Positions 40,734 to 48,744 of a stretch of DNA of 64,000 nucleotides are shown piece by piece. A program made the translations under genes and the position numbers. The notes under the pieces are model-generated. The model had not been told where the DNA came from and made no database searches. It worked only from the letters and a program-made list of their open reading frames with translations. The DNA comes from Bacteroidales bacterium (GTDB taxonomy: Bacteria; Bacteroidota; Bacteroidia; Bacteroidales; UBA932): positions 1-64,000 of the forward strand of contig JAEEXZ010000002.1 in assembly GCA_016288055.1 (NCBI GenBank), read 5' to 3'. Position 1 is the stretch's first letter. The number at the start of each line of letters is the position of its first letter.

Positions 40734-42598
40734 GATAATATGGAATGTATAAATATTGTCAAAGCAAGCATATCGGCAGCCCCTCCGGGGGAAATCCGTT
40801 CCGCCGCAAATTCTTCGCACAAGGATTGTAACCTGTCCTTCTGATTCCCCTCATTGTCATTCTGATTCCCCTCATTGTCATTCTGAGCGAAGCGAAGAAT
40901 CTCTTCTTTTACTCTCTCAGCCCTCTCCTTCCCCACTCTATGAACAACACATGTATCATCCAGCGTGCTCATAATCTTCAGCAGCGTCCGCAGCGCACCG
41001 GCACCGCTCCGGTAGTACGGCAGCCAGTCTTCGAAGAGTTGGCGGTAGCCGGTGGCGGCGATGGCTCGGGCACCGGTTAGGGGCGTTTTCGTTAAGTTAT
41101 TAACATTCAACTGATTACACAAAATGCTCCCGGCAATATTGCACAGAGCAATTTGCATATCTCGTTGATAATTAGCACTTTGAGAAAAACGGCCATTATC
41201 AGGGAAGCTGCGCATGGCGGCGTTCAGGGCAATCCCCAGGCAGAAAATGGCGCCGCGATGGGTGTTAACCCCGCCGGTAGCAGCCAGCATGGCCTTTTCG
41301 GCCTCGATGCCCAGAGCAATCAGGGACGGGGCATCGGGGGCCAGGGCCATTTGGGACCAGAACGGGCGCAGGGCGCGGATACCGGCGGCCATCACGGAAT
41401 AATTCATGTCGGAATGGGCGCCGCTGGACTCCGGGCAAACGAGACCGGGCTTGAGAGGCGTGTCCAGTTCCAGCAAAAGGGCGCGCTGTGCCAGGGCGGC
41501 CAGCAAATAAGGACGGGAGGAAACAGGGCAAAGGGCCGATGCTTCCCCGAACCGCCCCAGCGACAGAGCGCTGCGCACCCGGGATGCCGAAACGGGAGCA
41601 CCGTCAAGCTCCATCCGGGGTACGACTACAGAGTTGGTTATTAATTGGTTGTAACGGTTGGTAAGGGCGTCAAGGGGTTCAGAACCCACGAAGCGGACGG
41701 AAGCACCCAACGCAGGTGCAATCCATCGTGTATATAAGTCCACATCCAACTGCATCTGCGTCTGCGCAGCCATGGACAAATCCTTCAGAAAATACGTCGG
41801 AAACGTCACCGCCGAAATCACATACTCCGACCCCTCCAGCACCGTAATGCGATTAGATTCTTCGCTTCGCTCAGAATGACAGCGCGTTGGCGTTGCGATG
41901 GCCGACGGAAATTGGTTTTTCGGGCACCGTCCCGAAAAATAATTTCCTTCGGCCGTAGGCCCTTCATAACACATAGATTCTTCGCTTCGCTCAGAATGAC
42001 AGAGGTCTGCGACGGCCGCACGGATCATCGCCAGGCGCTCCTCATAAAGAAAATCGGAGCAATCTTCTTTGACGGGAATGACGAAGAGGTGATCTACCTG
42101 CGAAGAAGCCTGTTGCAGAAGATACTGATGTCCCAGCGTGAAGGGATTGGCGTTCATCACCACCACACCCGTGCGGCCTTCCCGGCGGAAAGAACGAAGG
42201 TAAGAACAGTACTGCTCCAGTCCCCTGCCATTCTCGAGCAGGACAGCCAGCGGGGCCGATGCCAGGAGACGGAACCCCATGCTCTCGAACACCGCCTGAT
42301 ACTCCGGCTTGGTAAAGACCTTGAGAGGCCCGGGGTGCTCGCTCATGATGCGGGAAACCAGCGGAACCAGCATGCCGGAAGAACGATGGGACTCGGAAAC
42401 GGCCAGGCATTTGAGCACGGAACCGGCCAGGCCGGCGCCGGCCAGCAGTTCCCCTTCCCCATCGACAAAAGCATAATAAGAATCAAGCGATTCCATTCGG
42501 AGCCCATTGGCCTCGAGGAACCGCTTTACTTTATCACGGAAATAAGGAGTACTTAAAGGTATCTCCTGTATGTCGGTGTTTCTTTCGTATGTATTCAT
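40730..42598 (-). CDS. citC/citG: citrate lyase ligase-CitG fusion, carrying several repeat-derived insertions
   Basis: 622 aa. Residues 1-340 are CitC: a GNAT-like part (LKCLAVSESHRSSGMLVPLVSR) and a nucleotidyltransferase (VVVMNANPFTLGHQYLLQQA, VSASRVRSAL). Residues about 350-622 are CitG, which makes triphosphoribosyl-dephospho-CoA (PESSGAHSDMNYSVM, TGGVNTHRGAIFCLG, GGAADMLALT). The fusion would both acetylate citrate lyase ACP and build its prosthetic group. Unusual inserts: CHSERSEES (about 200-208 and 240-248), a 55-bp palindrome-encoded block (215-233) and an RFAQNDNEGNQ block with 7-aa tandem repeat (566-588). No citD/E/F in the window. Confidence 0.88.
   Translation of the reverse strand: MNTYERNTDIQEIPLSTPYFRDKVKRFLEANGLRMESLDSYYAFVDGEGELLAGAGLAGSVLKCLAVSESHRSSGMLVPLVSRIMSEHPGPLKVFTKPEYQAVFESMGFRLLASAPLAVLLENGRGLEQYCSYLRSFRREGRTGVVVMNANPFTLGHQYLLQQASSQVDHLFVIPVKEDCSDFLYEERLAMIRAAVADLCHSERSEESMCYEGPTAEGNYFSGRCPKNQFPSAIATPTRCHSERSEESNRITVLEGSEYVISAVTFPTYFLKDLSMAAQTQMQLDVDLYTRWIAPALGASVRFVGSEPLDALTNRYNQLITNSVVVPRMELDGAPVSASRVRSALSLGRFGEASALCPVSSRPYLLAALAQRALLLELDTPLKPGLVCPESSGAHSDMNYSVMAAGIRALRPFWSQMALAPDAPSLIALGIEAEKAMLAATGGVNTHRGAIFCLGIALNAAMRSFPDNGRFSQSANYQRDMQIALCNIAGSILCNQLNVNNLTKTPLTGARAIAATGYRQLFEDWLPYYRSGAGALRTLLKIMSTLDDTCVVHRVGKERAERVKEEILRFAQNDNEGNQNDNEGNQKDRLQSLCEEFAAERISPGGAADMLALTIFIHSILS
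40835..40902 (+). repeat. family-1 repeat with two 21-bp tandem partial copies, inside citG part
   Basis: Two 21-bp units (40835-40855, 40856-40876), each GTCMTTCTG then ATTCCCCTCATT, precede a complete family-1 repeat (40877-40902). They are read on the minus strand as EEILRFAQNDNEGNQ followed by NDNEGNQ. Confidence 0.85.
41855..42000. repeat. composite insertion in citC: two family-1 repeats flanking a 55-bp palindrome
   Basis: Family-1 copies in the same orientation at 41855-41880 and 41975-42000 flank a 55-bp palindrome (41900-41954; arms GGCCGACGGAAATT and AATTTCCTTCGGCC with one mismatch, inner TTTTTCGGG/CCCGAAAAA). The block adds about 49 residues between conserved CitC segments AAVADL and ITVLEGSEY. 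The same 55-bp palindrome type is in mutY (48477-48531). Confidence 0.85.
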
Positions 42599-42696
42599 CC
42601 TGCCGCAAGCTTTCCAATACTCCCGGTTCCGCCTGCTATGGAATCACGTCACGAAGGTAACGATTAATTGCCGATAAACAAAGAAATAAATGCACT

Positions 42697-44676
42697 TTAT
42701 GCCTGCAGCCGGGCAATGAGTTCATCCCCCAGCGCCTCTTTGGCTTTGATGTGCTCCAGGACGGCTGTCACAAAAGGATTCGTTTCGAATTCCCCACGCA
42801 CCTCGGAGAAATCCTTCTCCTTGATTTCGTGGGAACCGTCGGCACCGAAACCGGTTTGCGAAGCCATGTTGAATTCCTTGCGGGCGTCCTCGTAGAGCAT
42901 CCGGTCCAGCCCCACCACGGCCTCTTTCCAGCGCTCCACGATGGTGATAATCTGGCTGGGCGAGATATGGTCCAGGGAAATGCCGAAGAAGCACTCGAAC
43001 TTGTCGTAGGCCCAGGTCCACTCGGCGTCATAATAGTTTTCATGCAGGGCGCGGAATCCCTCCGAGAGCTGCCAGATGTCCATGTGCCCGTTCTCCACCT
43101 GGTCCAGCAGTTCCGAGACCGCATTGCGCGGGACGATGAGGCCGCTGATATCGGCCCAGGGGCCCTTCCCGGAATGGGAGGTGGGCTTGAGTAGCTGGTG
43201 GATGCGCTCGTCCGACGCACCGGCCGGCATATTCTCCAGGCGCTTGATGAGCGAATTGCCGAGGAACTTGGTGATGGCAATCTCGTAATACTGGATGCCG
43301 TGCCGGAGGGAAGCATTACGGATTTTGGTGCTGTGATAGGAATACAGGTCCGAGAGTTCGCCGGAAGCGTACTGGAGGTTCTTGAGCACCTGAATTCCCT
43401 TGAACATCTTCTGGATGGTGTAAGGGCTAAGGAGGTTGTAATTGATGCAGTCCAGACGGTCCGGGTCCTTGCGGGCGTCGCGCTTGGGCCATTTCTGGGC
43501 ATCGCGGATGGTACCTACACTGCGCAGGTTAACGCCCGGCACCAGATAAGTGGTGTTCTGCTGCTCAATGAGATAGGAGAACGGCAGGTGCGACGTATCC
43601 GAGTGAGTGACATGGCGGCCCATGACCAGCGAAAAAGCTCCAACGCGGGCCGGCCACAGGATATAGGAATCGGATGCCGTCTTGGCGCCGCGCTCCAGGA
43701 TACCCTGGTGGATGGGCCCCAATTTATACATGTGGTTGCTCTGGTTGGAGCCGGAGCCCGCATTCATGAAGGAAAACATGCCGGCTATGAGGAGCGTACT
43801 CTTGTGGTGCGTCACCGTGAAAGGGCCCGCAAAGATGGCGCAGGCCTCGCCGTTTTCTTCCGTGCAATTGCTGAAGAACAGGGAATCCGTAGCGCTGTAC
43901 CCGTGCCCCATCTGGCAGCACTGACCCACGAAGCAGCGTTCCAGGGAAGTATTGTCAGACACATGAGAGCCGCTGCAGATGATGAAATCGTCCGCAATCA
44001 CCCCATGCGCGATGGTCACCGGCGCCACGGCATTGCTGTGGACGGAACCGTTGCGGAGCCGGCTGCACCCGCTGATGACGGCGTAGTCCCCGATGCGTAC
44101 GCCATTGATATGCCGCGTATTGCGGATGGAGACCTCGTCGCCGATCATCCCCCGCTCCGACGTCTGCGACTTGGCGTAAGCGTCGATGTCCGCATTCAGG
44201 CGGGCAATCAGGTCGGGCCGATGCCGATACATGGCCAGCACATAGGCGATCTGCGCGCTGAGGCGGTCGAAGATCTTCACCTCGCGGCCGCCGGTCTCGT
44301 TGAGAACGGCCACCTCCACCCCATTGCCGAAGCTGCAAGGCCCCTCCGTCACAATCAGGTCCACATTCTCGATATACGAATGCCGGCCGATGTCGTAGTT
44401 GGCGATATAATTGGAAACATTCTCGATCAGGGTGTCGTCCCCCACCGTCACATTGTGAAGCGTGGCATTGCGGATGCCGGAATGCTTCCGGATGCCGCCG
44501 GGCAGTTCGAACACTTCCCTGAACCGTCCCCAACGGACATCACCGGAAAAACGCACGTTCCGGACATGCTGAAGGGACTCCGCGTCGGTGATTTCCACCC
44601 TGTTCCAATCCGTGGCGCAGCATCCGCCGGACACGAGTAAATCAATCTCTTGCTGGCTTAGTTTTCTGTATTGCAT
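42697..44676 (-). CDS. DUF4954 left-handed beta-helix protein
   Basis: 659 aa. The central region contains hexapeptide-like repeats (IRNATLHNVTVGDDTLIENVSNYI, IRNTRHINGVRIGDYAVISGCSRL, GVIADDFIICSGSHVSDNTSLE), followed by SNCTEENGEACAIFAGPFTVTHHKSTLL and VSFMNAGSGSNQSNH-like segments that mark DUF4954, a Bacteroidetes-conserved family. No signal peptide. The family is uncharacterised; the fold is like acyl- or nucleotidyl-transferases. It overlaps citX by 19 nt, so it is translated with it. Confidence 0.85.
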   Translation of the reverse strand: MQYRKLSQQEIDLLVSGGCCATDWNRVEITDAESLQHVRNVRFSGDVRWGRFREVFELPGGIRKHSGIRNATLHNVTVGDDTLIENVSNYIANYDIGRHSYIENVDLIVTEGPCSFGNGVEVAVLNETGGREVKIFDRLSAQIAYVLAMYRHRPDLIARLNADIDAYAKSQTSERGMIGDEVSIRNTRHINGVRIGDYAVISGCSRLRNGSVHSNAVAPVTIAHGVIADDFIICSGSHVSDNTSLERCFVGQCCQMGHGYSATDSLFFSNCTEENGEACAIFAGPFTVTHHKSTLLIAGMFSFMNAGSGSNQSNHMYKLGPIHQGILERGAKTASDSYILWPARVGAFSLVMGRHVTHSDTSHLPFSYLIEQQNTTYLVPGVNLRSVGTIRDAQKWPKRDARKDPDRLDCINYNLLSPYTIQKMFKGIQVLKNLQYASGELSDLYSYHSTKIRNASLRHGIQYYEIAITKFLGNSLIKRLENMPAGASDERIHQLLKPTSHSGKGPWADISGLIVPRNAVSELLDQVENGHMDIWQLSEGFRALHENYYDAEWTWAYDKFECFFGISLDHISPSQIITIVERWKEAVVGLDRMLYEDARKEFNMASQTGFGADGSHEIKEKDFSEVRGEFETNPFVTAVLEHIKAKEALGDELIARLQA

Positions 44677-45164
44677 AAAATGTAGTTATTGACCATTTGG
44701 CGGATACGGGCAAGCAGCTCGTCCGTAGAGTGGTTCCGGGCCCGCATGCAGTAGCGCACCTCGTTCCCGCAAAGGAGGCATCGGCGGGGCTCACGGCCCA
44801 CGGCCTCGCGCGGGACGGGACCATCGGCCCCCACGACATCGATGTCCATCAGGCGGCCCAGCGGGTGGGATTCCTCCACTTCGCAGGTGATGCGCTTGAC
44901 GTCCAGCGGGGTGGCGGGCACGGAGAAATAGGCCTCGTAGCCTGTTTCCAGGTCCTTTTCGCAGACAAAGCATCCGGGGAAACGCCCTTCGAGGGCTTCG
45001 CGGCCCGCCCTGCCGATGGCAAGGGAAACGTCGTTGCGTTTTTCCGGGCCGGGCAACTGTACCGTGAGAGAGACAAGCGTACAACCGGGATGCTTTCCCA
45101 GCCATTCCCGCTGAAAAGCCACCCGGGTGTCGCGACTCAGGAGCAGTTGCTCTAATGATACCAT
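44658..45164 (-). CDS. citX: citrate lyase holo-ACP synthase CitX
   Basis: 168 aa, family length. Conserved blocks HPLGRLMDIDVV and RRCLLCGNEVRYCMRARNHS match CitX, which transfers phosphoribosyl-dephospho-CoA from the CitG product to apo-citrate lyase ACP. First gene of the citX-DUF4954-citCG-acn-icd series; divergent from kdsC with a compact 70-bp promoter region. Because its substrate protein (CitD) is not in the window, it is either encoded elsewhere or replaced. Confidence 0.88.
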   Translation of the reverse strand: MVSLEQLLLSRDTRVAFQREWLGKHPGCTLVSLTVQLPGPEKRNDVSLAIGRAGREALEGRFPGCFVCEKDLETGYEAYFSVPATPLDVKRITCEVEESHPLGRLMDIDVVGADGPVPREAVGREPRRCLLCGNEVRYCMRARNHSTDELLARIRQMVNNYILCNTEN

Positions 45165-45181
45165 ACCGATAGTTTAGCTAA

Positions 45182-45210
45182 CAAATATAGTAAAATTCTT
45201 TGTATCTTTG
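45182..45210. promoter_or_regulatory. divergent -7 boxes for citX and kdsC
   Basis: TATATTTG on the minus strand (45182-45189, 17 nt before citX) and TATCTTTG on the plus strand (45203-45210, 24 nt before kdsC) face away from each other with 13 nt between them, so the two promoters overlap. Confidence 0.6.
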
Positions 45211-45234
45211 CACGCCCAAATCAAATAGACATTT

Positions 45235-45756
45235 ATGAATCTCAATAACATCAAGGCATTCGCCTTTGATATAGACGGCGTGGCAACCGACGGCGGTGTA
45301 TTCTGTAACAGCGAAGGAGACCTTCTGCGCACCTACGATGCGAAGGACGGATTCGCCATCCGCATGGCCGCCATGCACGGTTTCCCCCTCGCCGTCATCA
45401 CCGGCGGCAGCAGCGAGAGTATCCGCAAACGCATGCAGGGATGCGGCGTAAAACCGGAGGACGTCTTCCTCCACTGCCGCGACAAACGGGACCAGTTCGC
45501 CATCTTCTGCGAGCGCTACGGCCTCCAGCCTTCAGACGTCATGTACTTCGGGGACGACGTACCGGACCTGGACATCATCAAGGCCTGCGGCGCGGGCGTT
45601 TGCCCCTCCGACGCCGTGGACGAAGTAAAGGAGGCGGCCGATTGGATCACCACCCACCGGGGCGGCAAGGGCTGCCTGCGCGAAGCCATCGAAAAGACAC
45701 TCCGCGTCCAGGGAAAATGGACCTTCGAACCGGAAGATTACAAAGCAAGATTCTAA
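45235..45756 (+). CDS. kdsC: KDO-8-phosphate phosphatase KdsC-like HAD protein
   Basis: 173 aa, the size of C0-type HAD tetramers. Motif I FAFDIDGVATDGGVF (nucleophile Asp in DID), motif II LAVITGGSS, motif III DKRDQF and motif IV YFGDDVPDLDIIKACGAGVCPSDA. It should remove phosphate from KDO-8-P in lipopolysaccharide core synthesis. Followed 3 nt later by maf. Confidence 0.9.
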   Translation: MNLNNIKAFAFDIDGVATDGGVFCNSEGDLLRTYDAKDGFAIRMAAMHGFPLAVITGGSSESIRKRMQGCGVKPEDVFLHCRDKRDQFAIFCERYGLQPSDVMYFGDDVPDLDIIKACGAGVCPSDAVDEVKEAADWITTHRGGKGCLREAIEKTLRVQGKWTFEPEDYKARF

Positions 45757-45759
45757 ACC

Positions 45760-46356
45760 ATGGACCTGAAAGGAAAACATATCATCCTCGCGAGCAACTC
45801 CCCCAGAAGGCGCGAGCTGCTCAAAGGCCTGGACATTGATTTTGAGGTTGATACCCGTAACAACTTTGAGGAACGCTTCGGTCCGGAGATTCCTTACGAC
45901 GAAGTCCCCCGCCTGATGGCGGAGGGCAAGTCCCACGGGTTCCATCGGCCCCTCGAGGACGGGGAAATCCTCATTACCGCAGACACCATGGTCATCCTCC
46001 CCTCCTCCTGCGGGAAGCCCGGGGAGATTCTGGGCAAGCCGCGCGACCGCGAGGACGCATGCCGCATGCTGCGGGACCTCTCTGGCCGCGAACATCACGT
46101 GACCACAGCCGTCACCATCCGGGACAACAGCCGGGAGAGCACCTTCGCCATCACCACCGAGGTGTGGTTCAAACAGCTCACGGAAGAGGAAATCGCCTAT
46201 TACGTAGATACTTACAAGCCCTATGACAAAGCGGGCGCCTATGCCATCCAGGAATGGATAGGCCATATCGGCATCACCCGTATCGAGGGTTCCTATTTCA
46301 ATGTGGTGGGATTCCCCGTGCAGCGCGTGTACGAGGCCCTGCAGTCCTTCCTTTAG
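45760..46356 (+). CDS. maf: Maf-like nucleotide pyrophosphatase
   Basis: 198 aa. Starts with the Maf signature IILASNSPRRRELLKGL; also ILITADTMVILPS, LGKPRDREDACRMLRDLSGREHHVTTAV, and YDKAGAYAIQEWIG. Hydrolyses dTTP/UTP or modified nucleotides (house-cleaning). kdsC-maf is a common Bacteroidetes pair. Overlaps convergent thrE by 4 nt. Confidence 0.93.
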   Translation: MDLKGKHIILASNSPRRRELLKGLDIDFEVDTRNNFEERFGPEIPYDEVPRLMAEGKSHGFHRPLEDGEILITADTMVILPSSCGKPGEILGKPRDREDACRMLRDLSGREHHVTTAVTIRDNSRESTFAITTEVWFKQLTEEEIAYYVDTYKPYDKAGAYAIQEWIGHIGITRIEGSYFNVVGFPVQRVYEALQSFL

Positions 46357-47642
46357 TGAGTAGCCTTGCGGTAGCGGGAGAAGAGCCGCTGCGGCAGTTC
46401 CATCGCAAAGACAATTCCCAGAACAATGGCCACAGCCACTTTGAGGGCCATGAATCCGCTGCCCAGTCCCAACTGGAACTGGCTGGTTGTGATGTAGTAG
46501 GAGAACCAGAACACGCCCGCCCCCGGAACCAGCGTAAAGATGCCGCACACAGTGAACACCTGCGCCGGACAGCGGTTAGGGACAGCGGCGAAGCGTGAGA
46601 GGACGCAGATGACAAAAGCCGCAAAGAGGGACGCCATCGGGGCCGTCATTCCCGCGAACCTGAACAGCAGCAGATACACCATCCACCCTGCCACGCCGAT
46701 GACGCCGGAGGAGAGATAGTGCTCGCGGTCCACCCCGTAGATGGCCGTAAACCCGAGCGTGCCGATGAACGCCGCCACCGCCTGCCAGAAGAAGCCCGCC
46801 GTCTGGGGACTTGCCGTCATGCCCGTGAGCTTGATGATCTGGCCGAACAGCGCGCCGTCCACCAGGAAGGCGAAGGACACGCCCAGCGCAATGCACACAA
46901 AGCCCAGCATGGCATCCGTCAGCCGCGTGAGGCCGGCCAGATAGTCGGAGTTGGCAAGGTCCCGCACGCCGTTGGTAAACGGAACGCCGGGAATGAGGGG
47001 CATCACCGCGCCGATGATAATGTCGCTCAGGCTGTCCCCCAGCCCAAGCCTCCAGCAGAGGATGGATATGGCCGATGCAATCACGGCGTTGGACACGCCC
47101 GCCACGATGCGGGACATGTAGCGGGAACTCACGAAGTGGATGAACAGGAAGAGGAAAAGGCCGGCGATGGCCGCCGCCGCGCAATCCAGGAAACCGCCGC
47201 CGAACACAGCCGAGAAGGCCGCGGCGCTGGCCGATGTAGCCACCAGCTGCTCCCAGAACGGCTTTCCGGGCAGTTTCTTAATCTGCTCCAGGCGTTCGCG
47301 GGCCTGGTCCAGGGTGCATCGGCCGGCCGCAATGTCATAGCTGAGGCGGTTGACGGCCGTCACGCGGGAGAACTGAGTGGCGCGGATGGGAATGAAGGCG
47401 ACGTTGGCGTAGGTGGAAGCCTGGCCGCCGTTCTTGGAGACGCGCTCTGCCTTGCCGGAAGTAAAAATCCCGTTGGAGAGGATGAAAAAATGACCGGAAC
47501 TCACGCCGAAGTGCGTCGAAATCCGGTTCATGATATCTTCCACGCGGGAGAGTTCCGCGCCGTTTTCCAGCAGGATGTGCCCGGCCTCGGAGGCCACCTC
47601 CAGGACCTCTGAGAAATCTGGTTTCTGTTCGTTCGTTTCCAC
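46353..47642 (-). CDS. thrE: ThrE-type threonine/serine exporter (fused N and C parts)
   Basis: 429 aa from a GTG at 47642. The ATG at 47657 lies upstream of the -7 box and is unlikely to be transcribed. N-terminal soluble ThrE region (LLENGAELSRVEDIMNRISTHFGV, FILSNGIFTSG) is followed by two sets of about five TM helices (IVAGVSNAVIASAISILCW, IIIGAVMPLIPGVPFTNGVRDL, then YLSSGVIGVAGWMVYLLLFRF, IFTLVPGAGVFWFSYYI), i.e. the DUF1212 and DUF3815 halves in one chain. PxxPG in both halves is a family feature. Exports threonine/serine. Confidence 0.82.
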   Translation of the reverse strand: METNEQKPDFSEVLEVASEAGHILLENGAELSRVEDIMNRISTHFGVSSGHFFILSNGIFTSGKAERVSKNGGQASTYANVAFIPIRATQFSRVTAVNRLSYDIAAGRCTLDQARERLEQIKKLPGKPFWEQLVATSASAAAFSAVFGGGFLDCAAAAIAGLFLFLFIHFVSSRYMSRIVAGVSNAVIASAISILCWRLGLGDSLSDIIIGAVMPLIPGVPFTNGVRDLANSDYLAGLTRLTDAMLGFVCIALGVSFAFLVDGALFGQIIKLTGMTASPQTAGFFWQAVAAFIGTLGFTAIYGVDREHYLSSGVIGVAGWMVYLLLFRFAGMTAPMASLFAAFVICVLSRFAAVPNRCPAQVFTVCGIFTLVPGAGVFWFSYYITTSQFQLGLGSGFMALKVAVAIVLGIVFAMELPQRLFSRYRKATH

Positions 47643-47646
47643 GGTG

Positions 47647-47675
47647 CAAAAGTACATAAAATAATTGTATTTTTG
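47647..47675. promoter_or_regulatory. palindromic bidirectional promoter of thrE and mutY, leaderless on both sides
   Basis: -7 boxes TACTTTTG (minus, 47647-47654) and TATTTTTG (plus, 47668-47675) sit inside an 11-of-12 inverted repeat, GTGCAAAAGTAC versus GTATTTTTGCAC. Each box is 4 nt from a GTG start codon (47642 minus, 47680 plus). Confidence 0.65.
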
Positions 47676-47679
47676 CACT

Positions 47680-48744
47680 GTGAATTCCTTTACGCAAAGC
47701 ATTCTTTTCTGGTACTCCGAAAATGGCCGCGACCTACCCTGGCGCCGTACCCGGGACCCGTACGCCGTGTGGCTCAGCGAGATTATCCTGCAGCAGACGC
47801 GCATCGCCCAGGGAACGGCCTACTGGCACCGTTTCATGGAGCGCTTCCCCACCGTCGGGGAGTTGGCCGATGCCTCCGAAGACGAGGTCCTGCGCCTCTG
47901 GGAAGGCCTGGGGTATTACTCCCGGGCCAGGAACCTGCACGCCGCCGCCAGGCAGATCGTGGCGGCCGGCGCGTTCCCTTCCACGCTGGAGGGGATCAAG
48001 GCGCTGAAGGGGGTCGGGGACTATACGGCGGCGGCCATCGGCTCCATCTGCTTCGGCCTTCCGGCCGCGGTGGTGGACGGCAATGTGTACAGGGTGCTCG
48101 CGCGGCATTTTGGTCTGGCGACTCCGGTCGGAACCACGCAGGCCAAGAAGGAATTTACCGCCCTGGCGCAGCAGTTGTTGCCGGCCGACGACCCCGCCGC
48201 CTTCAACCAGGGCATGATGGACTTCGGAGCCATGCAGTGCACGCCCATCGGCCCGGACTGCCCGGCCTGTCCCCTGCGGGCTTCCTGCAATGCGCTCCGC
48301 ACCGGCCGCGTGGAGCTTCTTCCCGTCAAAAAGGCGCCCGTCGCCGTCCAGGAGCGCCGCTTCAGCTACGTCTATGTCCGCTTCAATGGCGAGACCGCCA
48401 TCCGCCGCCGCGGCGCTGGCGATATCTGGCAAGGGTTATATGAGCCTTTGGTAATTAGCGACCCCGCCTGGCTGGCGGCCAAAGGAATTTATTTTTCGCA
48501 AGGCTTTGCGAAAAACCAAATTCCTTCGGCCATCGCGAACCTAACGCACGCGGGGCCGCTGGTACAATTACGGAATAACGTCAAGCATCAATTAACTCAC
48601 AGGACTCTTATTGTAGATTTTTTCCTGTGGGAGCCTGTTTCCAAACCCGAACTCCCCGACGGATATATCTGGATAAAAGAAACGGAGCTTGACCGTTATG
48701 GCAAGCCCCGTCTGTTCGAACTGCTTCTGGAAAGCCTTCCTTAG
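47680..48744 (+). CDS. mutY: A/G-specific adenine glycosylase MutY, with a repeat-derived insertion
   Basis: 354 aa from GTG 47680; the upstream TTG at 47665 would overlap the promoter. HhH-GPD core: SEIILQQTRIAQGTAYWHRF (catalytic Glu), LWEGLGYYSRARNLH, LKGVGDYTAAAIGSICFGLPAAVVDGNVYRVLAR (HhH and catalytic Asp), then a complete 4Fe-4S loop CTPIGPDCPACPLRASC (C-x6-C-x2-C-x5-C). The C-terminal NUDIX-like part recognises 8-oxoG. Residues about 266-284 (GIYFSQGFAKNQIPSAIA region) are encoded by a 55-bp palindrome matching the one in citCG; they lie in a loop region of the C-terminal domain. Confidence 0.92.
   Translation: MNSFTQSILFWYSENGRDLPWRRTRDPYAVWLSEIILQQTRIAQGTAYWHRFMERFPTVGELADASEDEVLRLWEGLGYYSRARNLHAAARQIVAAGAFPSTLEGIKALKGVGDYTAAAIGSICFGLPAAVVDGNVYRVLARHFGLATPVGTTQAKKEFTALAQQLLPADDPAAFNQGMMDFGAMQCTPIGPDCPACPLRASCNALRTGRVELLPVKKAPVAVQERRFSYVYVRFNGETAIRRRGAGDIWQGLYEPLVISDPAWLAAKGIYFSQGFAKNQIPSAIANLTHAGPLVQLRNNVKHQLTHRTLIVDFFLWEPVSKPELPDGYIWIKETELDRYGKPRLFELLLESLP
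48477..48531 (+). repeat. 55-bp palindrome inside mutY (family 3)
   Basis: GGCCAAAGGAATTT and AAATTCCTTCGGCC (one mismatch) enclose TTTTTCGCAA/TTTGCGAAAAA. Length, architecture and reading frame equal those of the palindrome at 41900-41954 in citCG; similarity continues about 20 bp downstream (CATCGCGAACCTAACGC versus CATCGCAACGCCAACGC). Confidence 0.85.

Noticed and set aside
39105..40844. 579-aa plus-strand open frame antisense to aconitase
   Set aside because: Aconitase on the opposite strand is unmistakable; the antisense frame has no recognisable motif.
42599..42696. citD/citE/citF remnants between DUF4954 and citCG
   Set aside because: The 98-bp gap is too short and shows no open frame resembling a lyase subunit.
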